A DNA stretch of 11,857 bases from positions 1-11,857 of the forward strand of contig DALYLJ010000094.1 of assembly GCA_031976395.1 (NCBI GenBank), written 5' to 3'. Numbering within the stretch: position 1 is the first letter of the stretch; every line of letters starts with the position of its first letter. The stretch is from UBA11164 sp002420085 (lineage in GTDB: Bacteria; Pseudomonadota; Gammaproteobacteria; Xanthomonadales; Xanthomonadaceae). Shown piece by piece: positions 1-6,737 of the stretch. The translations under genes were made by a program, and so were the position numbers. Below the pieces are notes generated by a model. That model did not search any database, was not told the origin of the DNA, and saw only the letters and a program-made list of their open reading frames with translations.

Positions 1-105
1 AATCTCAAATCTCAAATCTCAAATCTCAAATCTCAAATCTCAAATCTCAAATCTCAAATCTCGAATCTCGAATCTCGAATCTCGAATCTCGAATCTCGAA
101 TCTCG
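1..105. repeat. Heptanucleotide tandem repeat array, 15 units, open at left edge
   Basis: The window opens inside a perfect 7-bp tandem array. Positions 1-56 are eight copies of AATCTCA and positions 57-105 are seven copies of AATCTCG, with no other substitution. The array ends cleanly at 105 and its left end lies outside the window. Read on the minus strand the units are TGAGATT and CGAGATT, and since 7 is not a multiple of 3 an open frame there encodes a repeating Arg-Phe-Glu-Ile / Arg-Asp-Ser pattern, which I take as a by-product. Heptameric tandem repeats between genes are known in several bacterial groups, including cyanobacteria; their function is unclear. Confidence 0.98.
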
Positions 106-372
106 GAGTACACTGACCGGTGCCGCGCGGGTTCGGGCCGGTTGCCTGTGCCAGGTGCGGTTCGGTCGGTGAGCCGGCACAATAGTGGGCCGGACCAGGT
201 CTGAGCTGCGTGCTGCGCTTCGGTCCGGGTCGGTTCGGTCGGGTCGCTGCCGTGCAGCAGGGGCCGGACGATCCGTCGTGCGGCCGTTCCGATCCTGCGG
301 TTGCGCCACGATGTGCGGTGGCGGATGGGCTCGGATCGGGCGATTCCATACATGTTCGAGGAGTGGCGAAGA
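106..372. other. Non-coding stretch between heptamer array and first gene
   Basis: No convincing gene lies here; the open frames are short and unlike known proteins. The sequence is G/T-rich on the + strand and low in complexity, dominated by GGTCG/GGTTC-like pentamers around 220-246. A 12-bp direct repeat, CGGTTCGGTCGG, occurs at 158-169 and 231-242. CACAAT near 179-184 resembles a -10 hexamer but has no good -35 partner. The promoter of the downstream gene is presumably in this stretch, but I cannot place it. Confidence 0.5.
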
Positions 373-909
373 ATGAGTTTCGATCCGCGCGTGATTTCGA
401 CTGCGATGCTGTCGGTGCTGCTGATGTTGCCGGTGGCCAAGGCCGCCGAGGGCGAGTCGGCTCCGGCTGAAGACAGCGATCTGCAGGGCAACCAGCGCAT
501 GGAGCTGGCCAAGAACGAGGGGTTCCAGAGTGCCTTCCCGAAGGCCGGCAACCCGATGCCGGAGTTTCCGCCGGAACTGCTGGAGAAGCAGGAGGGGCCG
601 ATCTACGTCTGCTTCAACGTCGATGTCTCCGAAACCGGCGAGACCCGCGATGCGCTGCCCAGTTGGGGCAGCAAGGGCTGTCCGGCACGCGAGGATGCGC
701 CGGATGCCCGGTACATCTATGCGGCGATGAATGCGCTGCGGCAGTGGCGCTTCGAGCCGGCGTTCCGCTGCGTGTTTCCGAAGCGTGAGACGCCACATCC
801 GCAGTGCCGGGGCTATTACGACAAGGAAATCCCGACGGCGGTCCGGCTGGCCTTCCGGGTGGTGTACGACAATTCGGCCGGCCAGCAGGAAGTGCGCATC
901 GAGCGCTGA
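373..909 (+). CDS. Secreted protein with TonB C-terminal-like domain
   Basis: Predicted 178-residue exported protein of unknown exact role. Residues 1-25 look like a Sec signal peptide: a short n-region with Arg6, a hydrophobic stretch from about 10 to 22, and an AKAA cleavage context. From about residue 60 the layout follows the TonB C-terminal domain: a proline-rich entry (PMPEFPPELL), a strand ending in FNVDVSETG, a helix containing ALRQWRFEPA (121-130), and a final strand (VRLAFRVVYDN). Cysteines at 80, 103, 133 and 145 could form two periplasmic disulfides. The N-terminal membrane anchor and Pro/Lys-rich linker of a working TonB are absent, so energy transduction is unlikely in this form. 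ATG at 373 was chosen because GAGGAG lies 9 bases upstream and the signal peptide starts there; in-frame ATGs at 301 and 354 would put a charged extension before it. It precedes the DUF454 gene by 9 bp, probably in one operon. Confidence 0.8.
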   Translation: MSFDPRVISTAMLSVLLMLPVAKAAEGESAPAEDSDLQGNQRMELAKNEGFQSAFPKAGNPMPEFPPELLEKQEGPIYVCFNVDVSETGETRDALPSWGSKGCPAREDAPDARYIYAAMNALRQWRFEPAFRCVFPKRETPHPQCRGYYDKEIPTAVRLAFRVVYDNSAGQQEVRIER

Positions 910-918
910 GCCAGGACG

Positions 919-1338
919 GTGACGAGGCGCCGCCGGGTCGCAGCCTGGGCCTGGCTGGCGCTGGCCTATCTGTGTCTTGCGCTCGGGCTGATCGGGGTGG
1001 TGTTGCCGGGCTTGCCGACCACGCCGTTCGTGCTGGTGGCGGCCTGGGCGGCGGCCCGTGGTTCGCGGCGACTGCACCGCTGGTTGTACCGGCATCGACT
1101 GTTCGGGCCGATGGTGCGCGATTGGCGTCGTGAGGGCGCGGTGTCGCGTCGGGCCAAGTATTCGGCGATCCTGACGATGCTGCTGTGTGCGGCGATCCTG
1201 ACCTGGGCGGCGCCGGCCTTCTGGATGGCTGGGATCGCGATTGCCATCATGACCACGGTCGGCATCTGGCTCTGGCATCGGCCGGAGCCCGTGGGGGTCG
1301 GCGATGCGCCGGTCCGGGGTGGTTCCGAGCGGGTTTGA
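919..1338 (+). CDS. DUF454 (YbaN-type) inner-membrane protein
   Basis: 139-residue small membrane protein of the DUF454/YbaN family, whose biochemical function is not established. The family signature is clear: an N-terminal hydrophobic helix, then GLPTTPF (31-37), an AAWAAARGS segment, the LHRWLYRHRLFGP block (52-64), RDWRREGAVSRRAK (67-80), and two more hydrophobic helices at about 82-98 and 100-119. The start is GTG at 919, because the N-terminus there (MTRRRR followed by the hydrophobic helix) matches the family; the AGGA upstream is very close and weak. It starts 9 bases after the stop of the TonB-C-like gene, so translation is probably coupled to it. The last 20 residues are polar and not part of the domain. 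The gene ends facing rhlE. Confidence 0.9.
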   Translation: MTRRRRVAAWAWLALAYLCLALGLIGVVLPGLPTTPFVLVAAWAAARGSRRLHRWLYRHRLFGPMVRDWRREGAVSRRAKYSAILTMLLCAAILTWAAPAFWMAGIAIAIMTTVGIWLWHRPEPVGVGDAPVRGGSERV

Positions 1339-1362
1339 GTCGGTCGGGTCGGCGGTCGGCTT

Positions 1363-1395
1363 CGATCGAACACGGCAGGTCGCCGTGTTCGATCG
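1363..1395. terminator. Perfect 14-bp inverted repeat between DUF454 gene and rhlE
   Basis: Arms CGATCGAACACGGC (1363-1376) and GCCGTGTTCGATCG (1382-1395) are exact reverse complements around the 5-base loop AGGTC. The repeat lies in the 70-bp gap between two genes transcribed toward each other, ending at 1338 and 1409. Position and symmetry suggest a bidirectional terminator. There is no T tract on either side, so it may instead act as an RNA-end stabiliser or need Rho. Confidence 0.65.
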
Positions 1396-1408
1396 GCTGG
1401 ACGGTGGT

Positions 1409-2719
<1,311 letters not shown>

Positions 2720-3093
2720 TGGTGGTGCTCCTGATGGCTGGGCCACAGGCTGGATGCCTGCGGCCATGGTCTCGGAGCGTTCCCGTTGAACCGCGCTGCG
2801 AGGATGTGGTGACGGAGACCGCCGGCTGGCGGGTGACCCGGGTTCGGGCTCGTCCGAGTTCGGTGCGGTGCGGCGTGCGCGCTCGAAAGCGACGTGACGC
2901 GGCAGGACCGGTTGGGAAACCAGCGGACGGGCCGGAACGGCGCGCACTATAACCGATTTCCGCTGGCGATGCCTGCCGATTCACGGCTGCTCGCTGAACG
3001 TTCGATCCCCGGTGGATGCGGGTCGCGAGTGAACTTGCCGGCAGCGATCCGGTCGGAGTCTCGCATCATCGTCCTGTTTTCGGAGCCCCCGTC
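2720..3093. promoter_or_regulatory. Divergent intergenic region of rhlE and the thioredoxin-like gene
   Basis: A 374-bp gap between divergent starts. I see no gene in it; the rhlE frame is open through most of it, but the implied Arg/Pro/Ser-rich extension resembles no RhlE N-terminus. For rhlE the best -10 is TATAGT on the minus strand (2946-2951), within the AT-richest part of the gap; no good -35 is visible. It would give a leader of about 220 nt. For the rightward gene, GGAG at 3082-3085 is the ribosome binding site, and CATCAT near 3065-3070 is a possible -10 without a clear -35. Confidence 0.4.
2741..2765 (-). promoter_or_regulatory. Hairpin in the rhlE leader, just upstream of its ribosome binding site
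   Basis: On the rhlE-sense strand the arms GGCCGCAGGC and GCCUGUGGCC pair over 10 bp with one G-U wobble, enclosing the 5-base loop AUCCA. On the opposite strand the same pair would be an A-C mismatch, so the structure is better formed in rhlE RNA. It ends about 10 bases before the AGGAG at 2726-2730. A regulatory or RNA-stabilising leader element is a reasonable inference. Confidence 0.5.
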
Positions 3094-3702
3094 ATGTCCT
3101 CTGCATTCGTTGTCCGATCTGCTGCTGTCCGGTTCGTGTCGTCCGCCATGCTGGTGCTTTCGGCCCTGCTTGCCGGGGCCGCTTTTGCCCAGGGCATCGA
3201 GGGCCAGAAAGCCCCAGCCTTGAAACTCAAGGATCCGAGCGGTGTGGAGCGCAGTCTGCCGGAACTGGCAGAGGGCCGTCCGACCGTGGTGCTGTTCTGG
3301 GCCAGTTGGTGTCCGTACTGCAAGGCGCTCATGCCGCACGTGCAGAGCATGATCGATGAGTTCGGCAGCCATCGGATCGAGGTGGTCGCGGTCAATCTCT
3401 GGGAGGATGGCCCGAATGATTGGCGCGCTGATTTCGTCAGTAACGGCTACGACTTCAAGGTGCTGCTGGCGGGCGATGAGGCGGCCAAGCTCTGGGGAGT
3501 CAAGGGTACGCCGGGGCTGTTCCTGATCGATCGCGAGGGGAGGGTGGCATTCGATCGCAACAGCCGACAATTCAAGCCGGCCCGGCGTGATCAGAGTCTG
3601 CTCGAAGGCGAACTCAACAACCGTGCCAAGGCGGCCCGTCAGGCGCCGCTGTGGGCGGCCGAATTGCGCAAGGCGGTGCGAGCCAGTCTGGCGACGCCGT
3701 GA
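3094..3702 (+). CDS. Exported TlpA/ResA-like thioredoxin-family protein
   Basis: 202-residue thiol-disulfide oxidoreductase-like protein predicted to act in the periplasm. Residues 1-32 form a signal peptide: Arg8 and Arg13 in the n-region, a hydrophobic core at about 15-30, and an AFA-Q cleavage context. No lipobox is present. The redoxin fold follows: APALKLKDPSG (40-50), FWASWCPYC with active-site pair Cys73/Cys76 (CPYC), a VVAVNLWED segment (97-105), and the cis-proline loop GVKGTP with Pro140, then LFLIDREGRVAF. A CPYC centre is less usual than CPPC or CEPC in TlpA/ResA relatives. The roughly 45 C-terminal residues after 157 are charged, helical-looking and not part of the core fold. ATG at 3094 has GGAG 8 bases upstream and begins the signal peptide; an upstream in-frame ATG at 3016 is less likely. 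The substrate is unknown, and no cytochrome c maturation gene is adjacent. Confidence 0.9.
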   Translation: MSSAFVVRSAAVRFVSSAMLVLSALLAGAAFAQGIEGQKAPALKLKDPSGVERSLPELAEGRPTVVLFWASWCPYCKALMPHVQSMIDEFGSHRIEVVAVNLWEDGPNDWRADFVSNGYDFKVLLAGDEAAKLWGVKGTPGLFLIDREGRVAFDRNSRQFKPARRDQSLLEGELNNRAKAARQAPLWAAELRKAVRASLATP

Positions 3703-3768
3703 AGCTCGTCCGATGGACGTGTGCGGCCTCCGGAGTCGAACTGATGGTTCGGTAGCTCGCACAGGGAT

Positions 3769-3843
3769 GTCGGCAGCGTGCCGCTGCCGACTCGGCCGCT
3801 GAACCGGCGCTCCCGGCCGCCGGTCTGCCGACCGGCAGCGGCC
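3769..3843. terminator. Two adjacent hairpins between convergent thioredoxin-like and usp genes
   Basis: The first is a perfect 10-bp inverted repeat, GTCGGCAGCG (3769-3778) and CGCTGCCGAC (3782-3791), with a 3-base loop. The second has GGCCGC (3815-3820) pairing with GCGGCC (3838-3843) plus an inner CGGT/ACCG pairing and an asymmetric bulge; it abuts the usp stop codon. They lie in the gap between genes ending at 3702 and 3844. No T tract follows either, so their action as terminators is inferred from position. Confidence 0.55.
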
Positions 3844-4734
3844 TTACTCGATCCGTGGTGTCACCAGTACATCGCAGCCGGCATCGGAGATCGCATGCAG
3901 GCTGGTGCTGCCGATCAGTCCGGCTTCGAGCCGGGACTTGCCGTGAGCGCCGATGGCGATCAGGTCGGCGTTCCAGGTGGCCGCCCATTCGACCAGGTTC
4001 TGGCTGGCGTGGCCATCGAAGACCCGTGTTTCGGCCTGACCGCGTCCCAGTCGATCGGCGAGTTCGGCCAAGCCCTGTGCGGCGATCGTGCGTGCCCGCG
4101 CGAGATGGGCTTCACGTTCGTTGTCTTCCAGGCCGAGCGGGGCTGGAATCCGCACGGTCGATTGTTCCAGCGAATGGCTGAGGCTGACCGCCGCGTCGGG
4201 TGCCAGACGCAGAGCGAAGTTGGCGGCGCGCTCGGCATCCTCGCTGAAGTCGGTGCCGATCATGATTCGCCGGTAGTCGCTGTCAGCCGGTCGGCGCACG
4301 ACCAGCACCGGGTGGCGGGCGGTACGGACGATCGATTGTGCGCTCGATCCGAACAGTCGGCGCGCCAGGCCGGAGGCGCCGGATGCCGCGATTACCACCA
4401 GGTCGGCACCGAAACCGTCGGCGCGGGCATTGATCTGGCGATGCACGGCGCCGACCTCGACACTGGCCTTGATGGGGATGCCATAGGTCTCGGTGAGGTT
4501 GTCGCGGACCCGCTCCAGATGGGCGCGGGTGCTGTCGAGCAGAGCTTCCTCATCGACCCAGGCGCCACCGCCGGGATCACCCCAGGCCGGGATCAGCGGG
4601 ACGTGCTCGAAGGCATGCAGCAGGGCCAGTTCGGCACCGTGGGTCTTGGCCAGTCGGGCGGCGCGTTCGAGCGCCTGCCAGGCTTGCGGCGAGAAATCGG
4701 TCGCGGCGAGGATGCGTTGCAGTGGGGTGCTCAT
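3844..4734 (-). CDS. Universal stress protein with two tandem Usp domains
   Basis: 296-residue cytoplasmic protein made of two UspA domains (about 4-148 and 154-294), a common architecture for ATP-binding stress proteins of the UspE-like type. Domain 1 starts RILAATDFS with Asp13, and its nucleotide loop reads A116-x2-G119-x9-G129-S130, so the first glycine of the usual G-x2-G-x9-G-(S/T) motif is alanine. Domain 2 starts RIMIGTDFSED with Asp162 and keeps the complete motif (Gly262, Gly265, Gly275, Ser276). ATP binding is therefore expected mainly in domain 2, which is an inference. ATG at 4734 has AGGAG 5 bases upstream; the in-frame ATGs at 4764 and 4791 fall in the likely promoter region. 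The gene is monocistronic, and an FNR/Anr-like site upstream suggests induction under low oxygen, as known for several Pseudomonas usp genes. Confidence 0.93.
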   Translation of the reverse strand: MSTPLQRILAATDFSPQAWQALERAARLAKTHGAELALLHAFEHVPLIPAWGDPGGGAWVDEEALLDSTRAHLERVRDNLTETYGIPIKASVEVGAVHRQINARADGFGADLVVIAASGASGLARRLFGSSAQSIVRTARHPVLVVRRPADSDYRRIMIGTDFSEDAERAANFALRLAPDAAVSLSHSLEQSTVRIPAPLGLEDNEREAHLARARTIAAQGLAELADRLGRGQAETRVFDGHASQNLVEWAATWNADLIAIGAHGKSRLEAGLIGSTSLHAISDAGCDVLVTPRIE

Positions 4735-4762
4735 CTCGGCTCCTGGGCAGGGGGCTTCGGTC

Positions 4763-4803
4763 ATTGTCGCGCGCTCGGTCGAGGATGTCATGATTTTGAT
4801 CAA
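4763..4803 (-). promoter_or_regulatory. FNR/Anr-like box and -10 element upstream of the universal stress gene
   Basis: On the minus strand 4790-4803 reads TTGAT-CAAA-ATCAT, matching 9 of 10 defined bases of the FNR/Anr consensus TTGAT-N4-ATCAA. A possible -10, GACAAT (4 of 6 matches to TATAAT), lies at 4763-4768. A transcript start near 4756 would put the box centre at about -40.5, close to the -41.5 spacing of class II activation, and leave a leader of about 22 nt containing the AGGAG. The match is seen directly; regulation by an FNR-type protein is inferred. Confidence 0.5.
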
Positions 4804-4812
4804 GCAGCCGGC

Positions 4813-4840
4813 TTGCGCCGACCCGATGAGCGGTTATCCT
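4813..4840 (+). promoter_or_regulatory. Candidate promoter giving a near-leaderless transcript
   Basis: TATCCT (4835-4840) is a plausible -10, and TTGCGC (4813-4818) a weak -35 with a 16-bp spacer. Transcription would start near 4847, two bases before the ATG at 4849. No Shine-Dalgarno sequence precedes that ATG, which agrees with a leaderless mRNA. Confidence 0.35.
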
Positions 4841-4848
4841 GACCACCG

Positions 4849-5337
4849 ATGAGCATCGACAGCCGCGACGACCATCCGCCCCTTGCACGACCCGCGCCGC
4901 TCGGTCGCGGTATGGGTGGGTGGCAATTCTTCCGAAACAACTGGTTGGCCCTGTTCAGCCTGGCGATCGCCTTGTTCGGGCTGGGCTACAACACTTACCG
5001 CAACGAAACCACCGAGCAGCAGCGTAATGTCCGCGAAGCGGCGTTCGTGGTCATCGACGCACTCGGTGAACTCCAGCAGCTTGCCGATACCCGATTCTTC
5101 GGCGGTGATCGCAGTGAGGCCAATCGGATCGCGATCTGGGGCCGGGTCACCCTGATCCGTGATGTCGCCGGTCTGGTCTCGCACTCGGCCGGTGACCGGG
5201 CGCAGTCGCTGGCGGCGACCTGGGAGGCGCAGGCTTCGGCGTTCGATCGCGGTGATCGTGATGCCGAACGGACATTCGCGCAGGCGGTCGCGGCCAGCCG
5301 GGCACAGGTGCTGGCCGATCTCGCCGCGCTCAAGTGA
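4849..5337 (+). CDS. Single-TM membrane protein of unknown function
   Basis: 162 residues; I do not recognise a named family, although the block around the TM (NNWLALFSLAIALFGLGYNT, then Tyr-Arg-Asn-Glu) looks like an uncharacterised conserved proteobacterial protein. A polar N-terminus (1-28, with Pro and Gly) precedes one transmembrane helix at about 31-49. The rest (50-162) is rich in Ala, Arg, Asp and Glu and looks all-helical, probably on the periplasmic side if the N-terminus is inside. There is no signal-peptidase site, lipobox or catalytic motif. ATG at 4849 lacks a ribosome binding site and sits just after a -10-like TATCCT, so it may be leaderless. The gene is divergent from usp and convergent with the NlpC/P60 gene, with a 16-bp gap, so it has no operon partner to hint at its role. 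Confidence 0.8.
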   Translation: MSIDSRDDHPPLARPAPLGRGMGGWQFFRNNWLALFSLAIALFGLGYNTYRNETTEQQRNVREAAFVVIDALGELQQLADTRFFGGDRSEANRIAIWGRVTLIRDVAGLVSHSAGDRAQSLAATWEAQASAFDRGDRDAERTFAQAVAASRAQVLADLAALK

Positions 5338-5340
5338 GGG

Positions 5341-5351
5341 CGGCAGTGCCG
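5341..5351. terminator. Tiny hairpin in the 16-bp convergent gap
   Basis: CGGC (5341-5344) and GCCG (5348-5351) flank the loop AGT between the stop of the single-TM gene (5337) and that of the NlpC/P60 gene (5354). A 4-bp stem without a T tract is weak; it is listed because it fills almost the whole gap between two convergent genes. Confidence 0.25.
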
Positions 5352-5353
5352 AC

Positions 5354-5866
5354 TCAGGGCGCCGCCAACGGTCGTCGGGCGAACAGGAAGCGGGGTCGCC
5401 AGTAGCGGTCGTCGAGATGGTCGATGCGTACCGTGCCGCCGGTCGTCGGGGCGTGGACGAAACGGCCATCGCCGACATGGATGCCGACATGTTCGACCCC
5501 GGCGCTGCCCCCGAAGACCAGCAGATCGCCGGCTCGCAGATCCGACCGCGTGATTCTGGGCGCGGCCAGTGCTGCCAACTCCTGGGTGGTGCGGGGCAGG
5601 TTCAGGCCGACGGCATCCCGGAACACGAAATGCACCAGGCCGCTGCAATCGAACCCGCCCTCGGGGGTGTTTCCACCCCAGCGGTAGGGTGTGCCGATCA
5701 GGCTGATCGCACGAATCAGCACCTCGTTGGCCGCCTGATCGTGCTGCTGCGCGGCAGGGCGGTCGGCGCTTGGCGCGACTGAGTCGGGCCGGGTGGCCGG
5801 GGCTGGCGGCCGGGGTGATGGGGTCGAGCAGGCGATCAGGATCATGCACAGGATGACCACTGGCAT
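5354..5866 (-). CDS. NlpC/P60-family cell-wall peptidase, predicted lipoprotein
   Basis: 170-residue predicted murein endopeptidase that would cut peptide stems of peptidoglycan at the outer-membrane face of the periplasm. The N-terminus is hydrophobic and ends in a lipobox LIAC with Cys13. A Pro/Ala/Ser-rich linker (14-45) leads to the NlpC/P60 domain (about 46-165). The expected catalytic residues are present: Cys74 in GGFDCSG, His126 in EHVGIH, and His138 in FVHAP. The GTPYRWGGN block (58-66) is also typical. Start choice is uncertain. ATG at 5866 gives MPVVILCMILIAC, which lacks the usual positive n-region. An in-frame ATG at 6010 adds 48 Arg-rich residues, but that stretch has many rare codons (CGA, AGA, AGG, CTA) and lower third-position GC than the gene body, so I prefer 5866. 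Neither ATG has a good ribosome binding site. Confidence 0.85.
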   Translation of the reverse strand: MPVVILCMILIACSTPSPRPPAPATRPDSVAPSADRPAAQQHDQAANEVLIRAISLIGTPYRWGGNTPEGGFDCSGLVHFVFRDAVGLNLPRTTQELAALAAPRITRSDLRAGDLLVFGGSAGVEHVGIHVGDGRFVHAPTTGGTVRIDHLDDRYWRPRFLFARRPLAAP

Positions 5867-6199
5867 GACCCGCAGTCGTGCGGCGGTGGGTCTCGGCGTC
5901 CACCTGCCGGCACTCGATGCTGGATCATCGGACGCCGCCGTGGTCGCCAGTCGTCGACCGGCTGGCGGCTGCGCGGGTAGACGACGATAATGGTCGGCGG
6001 ATCGGCTCATAGCGGCATCTTGCCGCGAATGCGGCAATTCCGCACCCGTCGCGGGCACCTGGGCGAGCGGGCCGGGTGTCGGCGGCATGACGTCGAGTCG
6101 GCTGCCTCGGTTCGCGGCCATCGCCGGCACATGCTTGGGCGTATTCGACGGCTTGGGACGGCTACACCACTTACGACAACCACAGACAAGGGCAGCAAC
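5867..6199. promoter_or_regulatory. Divergent intergenic region of NlpC/P60 and slyD genes
   Basis: A 333-bp gap between divergent starts with no convincing gene. The NlpC/P60 frame stays open to 6010 but looks non-coding by codon use. An exact inverted repeat, TTGCCGC-GAAT-GCGGCAA, lies at 6020-6037, close to the middle of the gap; it could be an operator or a hairpin in a leader. For slyD the only clear signal is AAGGG at 6188-6192, 7 bases before the GTG. I found no confident -35/-10 pair for either gene. Confidence 0.4.
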
Positions 6200-6679
6200 G
6201 TGAAGATCGAGAAAGACACCGTCGTGCAGTTTCACTACCGGGTCGGTGAGCCGGGCCAGCCGGCAACGGAATCCTCCCATCAAGGCCAGCCGGTGACTGC
6301 CCTGATCGGTTCGGGCACGATCATCCCCGGTGTCGAGGAAGCCCTGATCGGCCGTGAGGCCGGTGAGCGGATCGAGATCGAGATTCCGCCTGAGAAGGGC
6401 TACGGTCCGTACCGGCCCGACAGCAGCCAACGCCTGCCGAGGAAGCATTTCGGTTCGCTGCGCATCCGGCCGGGGCAGCAGGTGCAGTTGAACACCAATC
6501 AGGGGCCGAGGGTGGTCACCGTGATCAAGGTTGGGGTCAGTGTGGTCGATGTCGATCTCAACCATCCGTTCGCCGGCAAGACCCTGGCCTTCGAGATCGA
6601 GGTGCTGTCGGTGCGTGCTGCCGATGCCCAGGAGATCGAGCATCGTCATGTCCACGGGTCGGGCGGCGTGGCACACTGA
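6200..6679 (+). CDS. slyD: SlyD-type FKBP peptidyl-prolyl cis-trans isomerase
   Basis: 159-residue cytoplasmic prolyl isomerase and folding helper. The order of elements is that of SlyD: an N-terminal FKBP strand (KIEKDTVVQFHYRV), the segment ALIGSGTIIPGVEEALIG (34-51), GERIEIEIPPEKGYGPY (56-71), the insert-in-flap domain (about 73-118), and the closing motif NHPFAGKTLAFEIEV (121-135). The tail from 145 holds His148, His150, His152 and His159, a short form of the metal-binding tail that is much longer in E. coli SlyD. The usual Asp of the first loop (V.YT..DG in the family) is replaced in a GEPGQPATES context. GTG at 6200 is the start, with AAGGG 7 bases upstream; an open frame back to 5990 does not resemble the family. 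DUF418 follows after 58 bp on the same strand. Confidence 0.92.
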   Translation: MKIEKDTVVQFHYRVGEPGQPATESSHQGQPVTALIGSGTIIPGVEEALIGREAGERIEIEIPPEKGYGPYRPDSSQRLPRKHFGSLRIRPGQQVQLNTNQGPRVVTVIKVGVSVVDVDLNHPFAGKTLAFEIEVLSVRAADAQEIEHRHVHGSGGVAH

Positions 6680-6680
6680 G

Positions 6681-6720
6681 CCGGCGCCAAACCGGCGTCA
6701 AACGGCGTCAAACGGCGTCA
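6681..6720. repeat. 10-bp tandem repeat between slyD and the DUF418 gene
   Basis: Two exact copies of AACGGCGTCA (6701-6710, 6711-6720) follow a one-mismatch copy ACCGGCGTCA (6691-6700) and a diverged copy (6681-6690); AACGGC begins a further unit at 6721 that runs into the AGGAGA ribosome binding site at 6727-6732. The period equals about one DNA helical turn. Confidence 0.9.
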
Positions 6721-6737
6721 AACGGCAGGAGACCCGC

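Noticed and set aside
1..105. Heptamer array as a CRISPR array
   Set aside because: The 7-bp units are contiguous, without spacers, and no cas gene is present.
373..909. Functional TonB energy transducer
   Set aside because: It lacks the N-terminal membrane anchor, the Pro-rich linker and neighbouring exbB/exbD genes.
2720..2947. 76-residue N-terminal extension of RhlE
   Set aside because: The frame is open but the sequence is Arg/Pro/Ser-rich and unlike the family; AGGAG and the family N-terminus mark ATG 2719, and a -10-like element overlaps the upstream ATG.
3778..4842. Plus-strand open frame of 354 codons opposite the universal stress gene
   Set aside because: The minus strand encodes two complete Usp domains; this frame has no domain or ribosome binding site of its own.
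5990..6199. 70-residue N-terminal extension of SlyD
   Set aside because: It is Arg/His-rich and unlike FKBP N-termini; GTG 6200 has AAGGG and begins the family sequence.
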